Source: Bacillota bacterium (lineage in GTDB: Bacteria > Bacillota > Sulfobacillia > JABLXB01). Taken from it: 64,000 nucleotides of DNA. A program made the position numbers and the translations under genes. The notes under the pieces were generated by a model that made no database searches, had not been told where the DNA came from, and worked only from the letters and a program-made list of their open reading frames with translations. Shown here piece by piece: positions 8,960 to 17,588 of the stretch (position 1 is the stretch's first letter; each line of letters begins with the position of its first letter). Location of the stretch: contig JABLXB010000002.1 of assembly GCA_013178305.1 (NCBI GenBank), forward strand, positions 1-64,000, given 5' to 3'.

Positions 8960-10221
8960 TTGATACTCCTGCTTTTTGCCCTTATGGGATCCCATAGGGA
9001 GAGTAATTCTTCTCTCCTGGAAGTTTTGAGGTTGCTTCCTCTTGTAACAGCGTCTCCACTGTACCTATTACTGAGGGACACAACCGCATACTCGAGCCTT
9101 CTTGCAGGCACACGGGTGTTCATGTCTGCCGGGCCAAGGGGAAGAGGTATTTGCGCTCCTTCTGCCTTACCCAGCTCACCCACACTGATTACTATCTCTT
9201 CCACGGGGGCAGAAATGCCAGGCATACTACTGAAACATGCCCACGCTACTGTTTTCAGTGCTATGGGGGACGACTTGCGGAATGGGAAAACACGTGAGGC
9301 GGTTAGTCTTTCCCCGTTCTCCAACGCTACTTCGACGCGGATACTGCCTGCTCCACACCCCCTGCTCCTGAGTTCCCCGCTCACCCGAAAGCAAACTACC
9401 TCTAATCCCCTCTTGATAACCTCTGTCGAATCAGTGCTGCCATCAAACGAGACACGCCCGACGACCTCTGGGGGTGGATAGGCCTGCTTAACGTAGTCAT
9501 TATCTATTCCTCGCACCAGATCGTGAATCTCGCCCCCCACACGCCCGAACTGTTCCACCAGCTTGACTTTAGGAACCCTGCTTATCTCCTCAACTGTTTT
9601 TATCCCAAGGGCCTCTAACTTAAGTTGCACCTCCTGTGGCACCTTCCATAGATAAGAGACCCTGAGGCGCTCAAGGAATTCCTTTTCGTTTCTAACAACA
9701 GCCAAGCACAGGGACACACCATCTATCCCCGACACTTCCTCCATTCCCTCTGCCCCTTGTCCCATGCTGATCTGGTCTGCCATCTGCACCGTAGCTGCGC
9801 GGGAAACGAATTTAGAACTTGCTACCCCTGCCAGCATGAGGAATGAAAGACCGGACAGTTCCGCCCTGGTCGCCTGTAAAGTGGCCTCTGCGTCAGCATT
9901 TCCGGACAACCTCACAAAGGCCTGATTGGGACTGATAGGCTCTACTACCGGAGAGTGGTTGTATAGGATATCCAGGAATCTGCGCGACGAAGCAGTGTAT
10001 TTTCCTTCACAATACTTGGCGAAAACTATGTTTGGACAGATCAGCAGTGCTTGACGACGGGTCATGTTCATCCTGACACCGGAGCAGTAAGCCTTTCGAG
10101 AAACATCAAGACAGACCCCATCTTTAAGCACCGCCAGAGGGGTGTTTACGTCGTAGCTTTCACAAGCAGCATAGAGCCCTGCAAGATCAATAAATGCGAC
10201 TATCGAGCCGGAACGGTTCAT
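8956..10221 (-). CDS. imuB: ImuB-like Y-family polymerase, catalytically dead
   Basis: The Y-family fold is recognisable: FIDLAGLYAACE at the N-terminus, a helix-hairpin-helix region near 205-235 (LEALGIKTVEEIS) and a little-finger domain. Active Y-polymerases carry SxDEA(F/Y) as the second catalytic motif; here it reads EPISPNQAFVRL, so the Asp-Glu pair is Asn99-Gln100. That loss, with Asp12 kept, matches ImuB, a non-catalytic adaptor that recruits the DnaE2 polymerase. ATG 10221 is preceded by AGGTGAT; a GTG at 10230 is less likely. First gene of the cassette, directly behind a LexA box. Confidence 0.85.
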   Translation of the reverse strand: MNRSGSIVAFIDLAGLYAACESYDVNTPLAVLKDGVCLDVSRKAYCSGVRMNMTRRQALLICPNIVFAKYCEGKYTASSRRFLDILYNHSPVVEPISPNQAFVRLSGNADAEATLQATRAELSGLSFLMLAGVASSKFVSRAATVQMADQISMGQGAEGMEEVSGIDGVSLCLAVVRNEKEFLERLRVSYLWKVPQEVQLKLEALGIKTVEEISRVPKVKLVEQFGRVGGEIHDLVRGIDNDYVKQAYPPPEVVGRVSFDGSTDSTEVIKRGLEVVCFRVSGELRSRGCGAGSIRVEVALENGERLTASRVFPFRKSSPIALKTVAWACFSSMPGISAPVEEIVISVGELGKAEGAQIPLPLGPADMNTRVPARRLEYAVVSLSNRYSGDAVTRGSNLKTSRREELLSLWDPIRAKSRSIK

Positions 10222-10237
10222 GGCGATCACCTATTAT

Positions 10238-10251
10238 CAAACATATGTTCG
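10238..10251 (-). promoter_or_regulatory. LexA (SOS) box upstream of imuB
   Basis: On the minus strand the sequence reads CGAACATATGTTTG, a near-perfect match to the Gram-positive LexA/DinR consensus CGAAC-N4-GTTCG. It lies 12 bases downstream of the -10 hexamer and 16 bases before the imuB ATG, where bound LexA would block transcription. It predicts DNA-damage induction of the whole cassette. Confidence 0.88.
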
Positions 10252-10263
10252 GGGACAAGACCA

Positions 10264-10290
10264 ATTATACCAGGGTTCCCCCAAAGTCAA
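10264..10290 (-). promoter_or_regulatory. SigA-type promoter of imuB cassette
   Basis: The -10 is TATAAT (10264-10269) and the best -35 is TTGACT (10285-10290), with a 15-bp spacer, or 16-17 bp if the -35 is shifted within the T-run. The LexA box lies just downstream. Confidence 0.7.
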
Positions 10291-10407
10291 AAAAACCGGT
10301 ACGGGTGATAAAGCCCCTTAAACGCGACCCTGCGAGGATTTTTGTCCTGCGCGTGGCGCATTACCAGCACTTTCTTTCGCGCCGTGCTTAGTGCATATAG
10401 GTGGAAA

Positions 10408-10638
10408 ATGAACCCTTTCAAGACACGGAGGGCGCCTTGATACCGGGGCAAGGTTTACACGCCGTCTATCCTGAACTCGAAGAAGGCCTCCATCTACGCC
10501 AAGCAGACAGATGACCCGCAGCTCCGCACAATGTGCGAGAGATTCCGTGACCTTCATGAGAAGAACGTCAGGGTGCTGTCCAATCTTGTCGGGGAGTCCG
10601 CCGGCGGGCCTGAGGGGATGGGCGGCGGATTTGGCTAG
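10408..10638 (+). pseudogene. CotF-like spore coat gene with in-frame TGA
   Basis: ATG 10408 follows AGGTGG and opens a frame that meets TGA at 10438 after ten codons. The same frame then continues to TAG 10636 with convincing coat-protein sequence (SILNSKKASIYAKQ, then DDPQLRTMCERF, LHEKNVRVLSNLVG and a Gly-rich tail). No alternative start is seen after the TGA. Either this is a nonsense mutation, a base error, or translation starts at an unusual codon. CotF-type proteins are small helical coat proteins. It lies just upstream of a second coat-like gene. Confidence 0.6.
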
Positions 10639-10670
10639 GTGAGACGATTCTAGTTCAAGGGGGTAGACGT

Positions 10671-10856
10671 GTGGCTGACAAGTTGAGCGACAGGGACATC
10701 GCGGCTGATCTGCTGTCAGGGGCGAAGCAGCTATCGACAGGATATCACGATGAATACGTCCAGAGCACCAAAGAGTTGTTTGACTACATGCATAACAAGG
10801 GCTGGCATAACGTAAAGCCAGTGACCGGCCCCATGGGGGAAAGCCCCCGAAGCTAA
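10671..10856 (+). CDS. Small spore-coat-like protein (CotF family)
   Basis: A 61-residue protein starting at GTG 10671 behind AAGGGGG. The sequence LSDRDIAADLLSGAKQLS resembles the opening helix of CotF-family coat proteins, but the chain is shorter than usual and may represent half of a two-helix unit, with the upstream gene as the other half. It ends before a bidirectional terminator. Expression during sporulation is inferred from the family. Confidence 0.6.
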   Translation: MADKLSDRDIAADLLSGAKQLSTGYHDEYVQSTKELFDYMHNKGWHNVKPVTGPMGESPRS

Positions 10857-10875
10857 CTGCGTGTAGAAGGTGCTG

Positions 10876-10905
10876 AGAGGCAACCACGGCGTGGTTGCCT
10901 CTTTC
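10876..10905. terminator. Bidirectional terminator
   Basis: A 12-bp perfect stem (AGAGGCAACCAC / GTGGTTGCCTCT, loop GGC) is followed by TTTC on the plus strand. It separates the convergent coat-protein and cupredoxin genes. Confidence 0.85.
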
Positions 10906-11266
10906 ACTTAACGACCACTTGACCCTTCATGGATGGGTGGTAGGTGCATATATAATCAAACGTACCGGATTCGGTAAACGTGTGTTTGAAAACCCCGCCC
11001 TTGGCCAAGTTGCCGCTGTTGAATCCCTTGCCAGTGGCGGTGTGGGGAGCCTGGTCCTCGTTTACCCACGTCACGGTTTCTCCTTTGTGTATGGTCAGGG
11101 TTGCCGGCTGGAATTTAGACTTCTCGATTATTACCACGTTCTTGTCTGGCGTTGAGCCAGGTTGTTCATTCCCCGGCTGCTTACCACCGCAGCCACTTGT
11201 CAAGATGAGCACCGCAAGCATTACTATCAGCAGTAAGTACATCTTGTTCATGCGCATCCCGTTCAT
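10904..11266 (-). CDS. Cupredoxin (plastocyanin-like) lipoprotein
   Basis: About 120 residues. A signal peptide ends in the lipobox LTSGC, so the mature protein is probably anchored to the outer face of the membrane. The blue-copper ligands are visible: His in APHTA, then Cys, His and Met in YICTYHPSMKG. It may carry electrons or bind copper. ATG 11266 follows a G-rich ribosome site; the longer frame to 11458 overlaps the upstream membrane gene and has no family match. Confidence 0.85.
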   Translation of the reverse strand: MNGMRMNKMYLLLIVMLAVLILTSGCGGKQPGNEQPGSTPDKNVVIIEKSKFQPATLTIHKGETVTWVNEDQAPHTATGKGFNSGNLAKGGVFKHTFTESGTFDYICTYHPSMKGQVVVK

Positions 11267-11283
11267 GCTAGCACCCCCCCTGT

Positions 11284-11484
11284 CTACCCTATTGTGAATC
11301 CCCAGAACCACAGGCCCAATCCGAGGAAAGCATGGATAAGCGCCACCACCACAATCGCATACCCATTGCGACGATGCCAAACGAACGGAATCTTTATGAG
11401 CCTTCTGCCGGTGACGACCTGGAGAGAGATCAACGCCAGCAATAACAGGCCCAGCCACAGGTGCAAGGGCTGACCAAGGATCAA
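11284..11484 (-). CDS. Small two-helix membrane protein
   Basis: A 66-residue protein with two hydrophobic helices (LHLWLGLLLLALISL and YAIVVVALIHAFLGLGLWF) and His residues at the helix ends (HRRNGY, LIHAF) that could ligate heme, as in small cytochrome b-type or DUF4405-like proteins. TTG 11484 is the likely start but has no strong ribosome site. It lies just upstream of the cupredoxin gene, so a shared redox role is possible but unproven. Confidence 0.5.
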   Translation of the reverse strand: MILGQPLHLWLGLLLLALISLQVVTGRRLIKIPFVWHRRNGYAIVVVALIHAFLGLGLWFWGFTIG

Positions 11485-11686
11485 GGTATCGCTATCATAG
11501 ACGTCACTCCCCAGAATTCAGTCAGTTGTGGTACGTTACGGCGATTGTATCAAACAAAGCTGTAATTCGACCAGCGGCCAGTGCACGCTGTTAGCCATTC
11601 GCTGAACGAGGTGTAGACTACAGTTGGCAGTCGATTAAACATCTATTTAACTATTGCTGGTAAAGTACAGGCGCGAGGAGAAGCAG

Positions 11687-11779
11687 GTGTATTATTCTTT
11701 GGACGATTCGCACGTGATCAACCTCATAAACGAGGCAGCGGCCCACACTCTATGTACCCTAGCACTAAGGTCAAAGTAA
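11687..11779 (+). CDS. Possible 30-residue small protein
   Basis: GTG 11687 has AGGAG 8 bases upstream and opens a frame ending at TAA 11777. The product starts MYYSLDDSHVINLINEAA and is compact and protein-like. The gap from 11490 to 11846 holds nothing else I recognise. It could be a genuine small protein or a chance frame. Confidence 0.3.
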   Translation: MYYSLDDSHVINLINEAAAHTLCTLALRSK

Positions 11780-11846
11780 GTCCAGGTCTACACAAAGGTA
11801 AAACACGATGAGGAAGTCGTGGGCTTAACTACCTTAAACGGAGGTG

Positions 11847-13472
11847 TCAGCACTTTCGAAGCACCCTGCCCGCGCGCTGACCCGTGAGTTCGCCGTCCGC
11901 GAGCACGGGCACCCCGTTGACGAGGACGTACCTGATCCCCAGAGGAGGCAATCGCGGCTCGGTGAAGGTGTTGCGGTCCATCACAGAAGAGGGGTCAAAT
12001 AACACCAGATCCGCGGCATATCCAGGCTTGATTAGGCCCCTGTCGTCGAGACCGAGCCGGGTTGCGGGGAATCCGGTCATCTTGCGAATGGCCTGCGGGA
12101 GGGAGATGACGCCTTCCTCGCGAACGTAGCGGCCGAGGATCCGCGGGTAAGAACCGCCCACCCTTGGATGCGGTTTGCCGCCGAGAAGGCCGTCGGTTCC
12201 TACCATCCCCAGCCGGTGCTGAAGCCCCAGGCGAACGTTCTCTTCAGAACCGAGCATGGCTGCCATCGACACCGCGCACTCCTCTTCCAGGAGGAGGTCG
12301 AAGACGAACTCGGCAGGGGTTTTCCCCACCTGCGCCGCAGCATCGGTCACTATCGCTCCTTCGAATTGCCTGTTCGCCGGTGTCTTTACTGCGGTTATCA
12401 TGATCCCTTCCCAGCCTGCAAGCTGGACGTAGTTGTCCCACGCTGGCTGTGTACCGTCGGAACTACCCGATTCACCGCATCCGGGGCCGTCTCCGTTGAT
12501 GTCGCGTGCGATGCGACGTCGGGTCTCGCGGTCGGCGAGCCTACCCATGGTGGCGTCGACCCCCCCCTCCAGCGCCCAGGGTGGCAGGAGGGCCATAAGC
12601 AGTGTGCTGGCGGCGGTGTACGGATACTGGTCATAAGTGACGTCCATCCCGCCGTCGACTTCCCTGTCAATGCGGGCCAGGGCGGCCGCAAACTTGTCCC
12701 AGTTGCTCCTCCCGCCGGCCTTGAAATGGCTTATGTGCAGAGGTAGTCCAGCCTTGCCGGCAATGCGTATGGCTTCCTCGAGTGACTCCAGGAGGAAATT
12801 GCCCTCGTTCCGCATGTGGACGACCATAATCCCGCCCCAGTCAGCGACCCGCCGGTACAGCCTGATCAGCTCCGCTTCGTCCGAGAAAAGGCAGGGCGGG
12901 TATATCAGGCCGGTTGACATGCCGAAGGCTCCGGCTTTCATACCGTCGTCGATGAGACGCTCCATATTATGGAAGTCCTGCTCTCCCGCCCACGCCTGCC
13001 TGATTCCCATGACGAGCAGTCTCACGTTACCCTGGGGCAGGTAGGTGGCGACGTTGACGGCCGGGCAGGCCGCCTCCAGCCGGTCGAGGTATCCGGCGAG
13101 AGATCGCCAGTCCCAGTGAAGAAAGGGATTGCCCGCCAATCCGGCGAGGAATCGCCGCCATTCGGTTACACGCTCATCGTCCACTGGCGCCGGACCTATA
13201 CCATCCTGGCCGATTACCTCGGTAGTCACGCCCTGGCGTATCTTAATCTCCGCCAGTGGCTCCACCAGGACCATCAGGTCTGAGTGGCTGTGCATGTCGA
13301 TGAAGCCCGGGCAGAGGGCAAGGCCGCTGGCGGGAATCTCCCGGCGACCTCTGCCTTCCAGGGAAGGGGCGAACGCGGCGATGCGGTCACCCGCGACCGC
13401 CACGTCGCCGCGCTGGCCTGGATTACCGGTTCCATCATAGACTGTGGCTTCCCTGATAACGAGATCGAACAA
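11847..13472 (-). CDS. N-acyl-D-amino-acid deacylase
   Basis: About 541 residues of the amidohydrolase superfamily. Visible features are the metal-binding motif FIDMHSHSDL, GVTTEVIGQDGIGPAP, HISHFKAGG and the C-terminal GTDGLLGGKPHPRVGG. D-aminoacylases release D-amino acids from N-acylated forms. TTG 13472 follows GGGAGGG by 6 bases; the longer ATG frame would run into the neighbouring SDR gene. Last gene of the Liv operon, with an alanine racemase in the next unit. Confidence 0.85.
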   Translation of the reverse strand: MFDLVIREATVYDGTGNPGQRGDVAVAGDRIAAFAPSLEGRGRREIPASGLALCPGFIDMHSHSDLMVLVEPLAEIKIRQGVTTEVIGQDGIGPAPVDDERVTEWRRFLAGLAGNPFLHWDWRSLAGYLDRLEAACPAVNVATYLPQGNVRLLVMGIRQAWAGEQDFHNMERLIDDGMKAGAFGMSTGLIYPPCLFSDEAELIRLYRRVADWGGIMVVHMRNEGNFLLESLEEAIRIAGKAGLPLHISHFKAGGRSNWDKFAAALARIDREVDGGMDVTYDQYPYTAASTLLMALLPPWALEGGVDATMGRLADRETRRRIARDINGDGPGCGESGSSDGTQPAWDNYVQLAGWEGIMITAVKTPANRQFEGAIVTDAAAQVGKTPAEFVFDLLLEEECAVSMAAMLGSEENVRLGLQHRLGMVGTDGLLGGKPHPRVGGSYPRILGRYVREEGVISLPQAIRKMTGFPATRLGLDDRGLIKPGYAADLVLFDPSSVMDRNTFTEPRLPPLGIRYVLVNGVPVLADGELTGQRAGRVLRKC

Positions 13473-13503
13473 TTCGTACCCTCCCGTTGTACCTGGCGCT
13501 ATC

Positions 13504-14322
13504 CTAGACGGCGCTGCGCCCGCCGTCGACCGATATGACCGCCCCGGTAATGAAGGACGCGGCGGGGCCGGCCAGGTAGACAACTACATCTGCAACTTCT
13601 TCCGGTGCAGCGATTCTCCCGAGGGGATACTCCCCGCGGATCCTGTCACACCAGTCCGGCGGCGGACCCCCTGGAAACAGGGCGTCAATCATCGGGGTCT
13701 CTACCAGACCCGGGCAGACGCAGTTAGCCCTGACCCCACCCGGGCCATAGTCGATGGCGACCTGGCGGGTGAGCGCGATAACCCCCGCCTTGGAAGCGGA
13801 ATATGCAGCCTGGCGTGGAGTGGCCTGCAGGCCGACTCGGGACCCGATCGTGACAACAGCGCCGCCTCCCCGCTGCAGAATGGCCGGGATAGTACACTTG
13901 AGGGTGAGGTAGGTGCCGGTCAGGTTAACGTCGAGTACCCGATCCCAGTGCGCGCGCTCCGTGTCCAGCAACGACGCCGGGTACTGTACTCCGGCCGCAG
14001 CGCATACGATGTCCAGTTCCCCATAGAGACTCGTGGCCATTTCCATGGCCGCGGTGATATCGGCCTCGCAGGTCACGTCGGCTGGGTGAAACCGGACTTC
14101 CAGACCCGCTTCACGCAAGGCTTCCGCTGCCGCTTCCCCATCGGTCTCCGGCAGGTCGAGGCTCACCACCCTCGCCCCCGCTCTGGCAAGTGCGGCAACC
14201 GCTGCCCCACCGATGCCCCCCGCTCCCCCGGTTACAAGGGCCACCTTATCGCGCAGGTACCCTGCCCACGCATACCCGGTGAATGCCGTGGCCGCCGTCA
14301 GGCCTGCGCAACAGTCCATCAT
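13504..14322 (-). CDS. Short-chain dehydrogenase/reductase
   Basis: A 272-residue SDR with TGGAGGIGGAAV (cofactor loop), the catalytic Ser in GSRVG, YSASK and a C-terminal SVDGG. The usual NNAG reads CAAAG, a tolerated variant. The Asp in SLDLPE suggests NAD preference. Its ATG overlaps the FAH gene stop (ATGA). The first 20 residues are unusual for an SDR. The substrate is unknown. Confidence 0.88.
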   Translation of the reverse strand: MMDCCAGLTAATAFTGYAWAGYLRDKVALVTGGAGGIGGAAVAALARAGARVVSLDLPETDGEAAAEALREAGLEVRFHPADVTCEADITAAMEMATSLYGELDIVCAAAGVQYPASLLDTERAHWDRVLDVNLTGTYLTLKCTIPAILQRGGGAVVTIGSRVGLQATPRQAAYSASKAGVIALTRQVAIDYGPGGVRANCVCPGLVETPMIDALFPGGPPPDWCDRIRGEYPLGRIAAPEEVADVVVYLAGPAASFITGAVISVDGGRSAV

Positions 14323-15188
14323 TCGGACACCACCGGGTTCGCCAGCCTGCAGACTCCCTCAACGTGCACCTCGACCGTGTCGCCGGGTTTTATCGGCGCC
14401 ATGCCTGCGGGCGTGCCCGTTGCAATCACGTCCCCCGTTTCAAGGGTCATGAACCGGCTCACCGCAGCGACGATGGCGGGGATTTTATGAACCAGATAGG
14501 ACGTATTGGAGTCCTGCCTCACCTCTCCGCTGACAATGCAACGGATGGTCAGCCGGTGAGGGTCGGGGAGTTCGTCGGGCGTTACCAGGTAGGGGCCGAG
14601 CGGTGCGAAGGTGTCGATGCTCTTCGACCTGAACCAGGGGTCCCCACGCTCAACGTCTGCGGCCTGCATTTCTCGTGCGCTCACGTCGTTACAGCAGGTG
14701 TAGCCGAGCACGTGATCGAACGCCTCCTCCGGCTTTATGTAGCGACCTGGTCTCCCAATAATGAGTGCCATCTCAGCCTCGGGGTCCACGCGCCCCGCCC
14801 AGGACGGGATCCTGATGGCGTCCCCGTGACCGATCACCGCCGAGGAAGCCTTGCAGAAGAACAATGGTTCCGCCGGCAGGTACAGCCCGCTTTCTGCCGC
14901 GTGGGCCGCGTAGTTGCGCCCGAGACAGACCATTTTGCCAGGCCGCCTGACCGGCGGCAGGTAGCGGACTCCCGCTCCCAGCTCCACCGGCCGCCCGGCC
15001 GCTGGTTCATCCAGCCGCGCGGCCAGATGGGCCAGGAGGTCGTACTGCATCGCCAGCGTCACGAGTGGCTCCGGTTCTTCCAGCGCGGCGTCGACCCCCG
15101 CGACGAGTCCAGTGACGTCCACCGGACTCCCCTCATGTTCGACCGCTACGAAACGCCTGCTTCCGGCTTCCATCAACGCGAGTCTCAT
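14319..15188 (-). CDS. Fumarylacetoacetate hydrolase family protein
   Basis: About 289 residues. The C-terminal FAH fold is clear: LGRNYAAHAAESG, the metal-binding DPEAEMALIIG, NDVSAREMQ, and TGTPAGMAPIKPGD. Family members hydrolyse or decarboxylate acylpyruvates and 2-oxo diacids with magnesium. ATG 15188 overlaps the upstream cyclase stop (ATGA); the frame to 15272 lies inside the cyclase gene. Context points to a ring-cleavage or 2-keto-acid pathway. Confidence 0.88.
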   Translation of the reverse strand: MRLALMEAGSRRFVAVEHEGSPVDVTGLVAGVDAALEEPEPLVTLAMQYDLLAHLAARLDEPAAGRPVELGAGVRYLPPVRRPGKMVCLGRNYAAHAAESGLYLPAEPLFFCKASSAVIGHGDAIRIPSWAGRVDPEAEMALIIGRPGRYIKPEEAFDHVLGYTCCNDVSAREMQAADVERGDPWFRSKSIDTFAPLGPYLVTPDELPDPHRLTIRCIVSGEVRQDSNTSYLVHKIPAIVAAVSRFMTLETGDVIATGTPAGMAPIKPGDTVEVHVEGVCRLANPVVSE

Positions 15189-15817
15189 TGACCGCACCAT
15201 CCTTCCACGGCCACGACCCTGGCCGGCGCCCCGTCTCCGTCGCGGAGCTTGACCGGCAAGGCCAGCAGCCACACCTCGTCCTCTTTGATTTCCTCGAGGT
15301 GAGTCAGGTTCTCGATGAGTATCCGGCCGTTCCCCAGGTAAAGACGGTGAATGTCGAGGTCCAGGGGGAAGTCCACCGCCAGGAACTTGATCCCCTTTTC
15401 GAGCAGGTACTGGGCAGCGTCATAGTCCAGTCCGGGGATGTCGGTAAAGTACTTCCCGGAATCCCAGCGGCGGTCCCACAGGGTGCGGATGATGACGCCT
15501 ACGTCGGGCCCCACGTTGAGGGCCTTCGCCTTGTCTAGGCCGATCCTCCCGCGCTCTCCGATTCCCGACGCGTCGAGAACCACCGCGCGGCTTATGACTT
15601 GAGCCAGCGGCACGTTGTCGATCGTGGTTGCCCCGGAACAGAAATGGGCCGGCGCGTCCACGTGCGTCGCTGAATGAGTGGCCATTTCCAGTTTCCTGAC
15701 CATGCATTTGTTCTTCTCGTAGGTGCCGGTGACCTCGACTTTCACGGGTGCGTGGTAGTCGCCCCAGAACTTCGGCATCCCTTCGTAGACGGTTAGTGCC
15801 AGATCGATGAAACGCAA
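15185..15817 (-). CDS. Cyclase / kynurenine-formamidase-like hydrolase
   Basis: A 210-residue member of the cyclase family. The metal-binding motif HSATHVDAPAHF (residues near 48-59) corresponds to the family HxGTHxDxPxH. Proteins of this fold include KynB and isatin hydrolase, which open amide or lactam rings. Together with the FAH protein and SDR it suggests degradation of a small cyclic or amide compound. An AGGAGGTGCGG ribosome site precedes the ATG. Confidence 0.85.
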   Translation of the reverse strand: MRFIDLALTVYEGMPKFWGDYHAPVKVEVTGTYEKNKCMVRKLEMATHSATHVDAPAHFCSGATTIDNVPLAQVISRAVVLDASGIGERGRIGLDKAKALNVGPDVGVIIRTLWDRRWDSGKYFTDIPGLDYDAAQYLLEKGIKFLAVDFPLDLDIHRLYLGNGRILIENLTHLEEIKEDEVWLLALPVKLRDGDGAPARVVAVEGWCGQ

Positions 15818-15890
15818 TTGACCGCACCTCCTGAAGAATTGATCGGCCCTGTATCGATGCCGGCCGTGGCGCGTGGCTCAAGCCCCCTGA

Positions 15891-16857
15891 TTACACGGGT
15901 GAGCCGCGTGAAATCATCCTGATGGCCCCCACCGGGCAGACCCGCGGTTCTGCGCAAAGGCCGCAGCCGCCGCAGGTTCCCGGATCTACCTGTCTCCGGC
16001 CGGCGCCGTCAACGGGCGTAATGGCGTCGTGAAAGCAGAACCCCTGGCATCGCCCGCAATCTGTACACAATTCCGGCGTGACCGAGGCTACTAGGTCACC
16101 ACCGCGGGCGATCTGCTCCAGCTCCAGGAAGAAAACGGCAGCCTTCCCGATGAGAGCCTGCACGGTCGTGCCCTGCGAGGAAACGTAGGCCCCGATGCCC
16201 TCGACCATCGAGGTGATCACCTGGAATCCCGAAATCATCACAGCGGAGCATACCTGGACCGACCCCGCCCCGGCGAGCAGGTACTTGATTATGTCGCTGG
16301 CGCTGGTTGCCCCGCCGGTGGCGCTCACCGGCCGCCCGAGCCGCCTGTATGCAGCGAGCACCTGGGCCAGCACGGCATATTTGATCCACGGGCCGCCGTG
16401 ACCGGCGACCGAGCGGTGCATCACCGGGGCCATCGTCTCGATGTCTATGTCGAGCCCGGCCGGCCGGTTGGCCAGGGTGACCCCCGCAGCGCCCGCCCGC
16501 AACACCCGCTCGGCTATGTGGACAATGTCGGGCCGGAGCGGGAGCTTGGCCACGACTGGTACCGGGCTGCCGGTCGACGCCGCCTGGACCTGTTCTTCGA
16601 GAATGGCCAGTGAGCTGCCATCTATGGAATGGGGGCACGACACATCCATCTCCAGCGCGCTAACCCCGCAGGAGCCAATCTGCGCCGCCAGGCCGCGCCA
16701 CTCCTCCGGGTCCGCGGCCAGGAGGCTGCCGAAGACGGGCCGGCCGCCGGCGGCGCAGGGGAACGCCCGCGTACGCCGTCGCCAGCCGGTTTTGGGCCTG
16801 TTCCTTCATCCGGGCCCGCACTTCGCCGGCTGAACGCTTTGTCGCGCGTTCGGTCAT
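15891..16857 (-). pseudogene. PreA-like dihydroorotate dehydrogenase, 5'-damaged
   Basis: From 16739 downward the protein reads PVFGSLLAADPEEW, ALEMDVSCPHS, SATGGATSASDIIKYLLAGA and ends in two 4Fe-4S motifs (CTDCGRCQGFC and CGGCGLCAEPRVCP), as in PreA of dihydropyrimidine dehydrogenase. Family members have about 110 more N-terminal residues holding part of the FMN site; they are absent. An ATG at 16857 overlaps the livF stop (ATGA), like other junctions here, but its frame is offset by one base from the conserved part. A deletion plus frameshift is the simplest reading. Confidence 0.7.
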
Positions 16858-17588
16858 GCGCCTTCCCTCCTCCTGTCACCTGTCCTCGCTCCGAGGTATG
16901 CCTGGCGCACACCCGGGTCGTCCAGGAGCTCGCCCCCGGTGCCCTCCATCACGACCCGGCCGGTTTCCAGCACGTACCCGTGGTCTGATATGGCGAGCGC
17001 CTGTGAGGCGTTCTGTTCTACCAGCAGTACCGGGATGCCACGGGAGTGGATGTCGATTATCGCCTGGAACAGGCGTTCTATCAGGATCGGCGCCAAGCCC
17101 AGAGAGGGCTCGTCTAGGAGCAACAGCCTGGGCTTCGCCATAATGCCCCTGGCCACGGCCAGCATCTGTTGTTCCCCTCCAGAGAGGGTGCCGGCGGGCT
17201 GGCGCGAGCGCTCCTCGAGGATCGGAAAGAGATTGTAGACATATTCTAGATCCGCTCCGAAATCGTCCCGACGGGAGTACGCGCCCATCAGGAGGTTCTC
17301 GTAGACAGACATGTTCGGGAATACCTTGCGGCCTTCCGGTACGTGGACTATCCCCCGGGCAACGATGAGATTTGGCTTGCGGGGCAATTCATCCCCCATG
17401 AAACGAATGCTTCCGGACTTAACCGTTATCAGGCCCGAGATGGCCTGCAGGAGGGTGGTTTTCCCCGCGCCGTTGGCCCCGATGATGCTGGTGATTTCCC
17501 CCTCGCGCACCGTGATCGTGGCCGAGGAAAGCGCCTGCACCGCTCCGTAGCATACCGAGAGGTCCCGGATCTCCAGCACTGCGGTCAC
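16854..17588 (-). CDS. livF: Branched-chain-type ABC transporter ATPase LivF
   Basis: A 244-residue ABC ATPase with Walker A GANGAGKTT, signature LSGGEQQ, Walker B LLLLDEPSLGL and the switch His replaced by Gln in LLVEQNA, as is normal for LivF. It powers import with LivG and the LivHM permeases. It follows livG with an overlap and precedes the broken PreA gene. Confidence 0.93.
   Translation of the reverse strand: MTAVLEIRDLSVCYGAVQALSSATITVREGEITSIIGANGAGKTTLLQAISGLITVKSGSIRFMGDELPRKPNLIVARGIVHVPEGRKVFPNMSVYENLLMGAYSRRDDFGADLEYVYNLFPILEERSRQPAGTLSGGEQQMLAVARGIMAKPRLLLLDEPSLGLAPILIERLFQAIIDIHSRGIPVLLVEQNASQALAISDHGYVLETGRVVMEGTGGELLDDPGVRQAYLGARTGDRRREGA

Noticed and set aside
10438-10440. 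Selenocysteine codon in the coat gene
   Set aside because: No SECIS-like hairpin was evident right after the TGA and no selenoprotein of this family is known to me; a nonsense mutation is simpler.
14319-14322. Overlaps of 4 bp read as frame errors
   Set aside because: The ATGA overlaps recur at many junctions here and are normal translational coupling.
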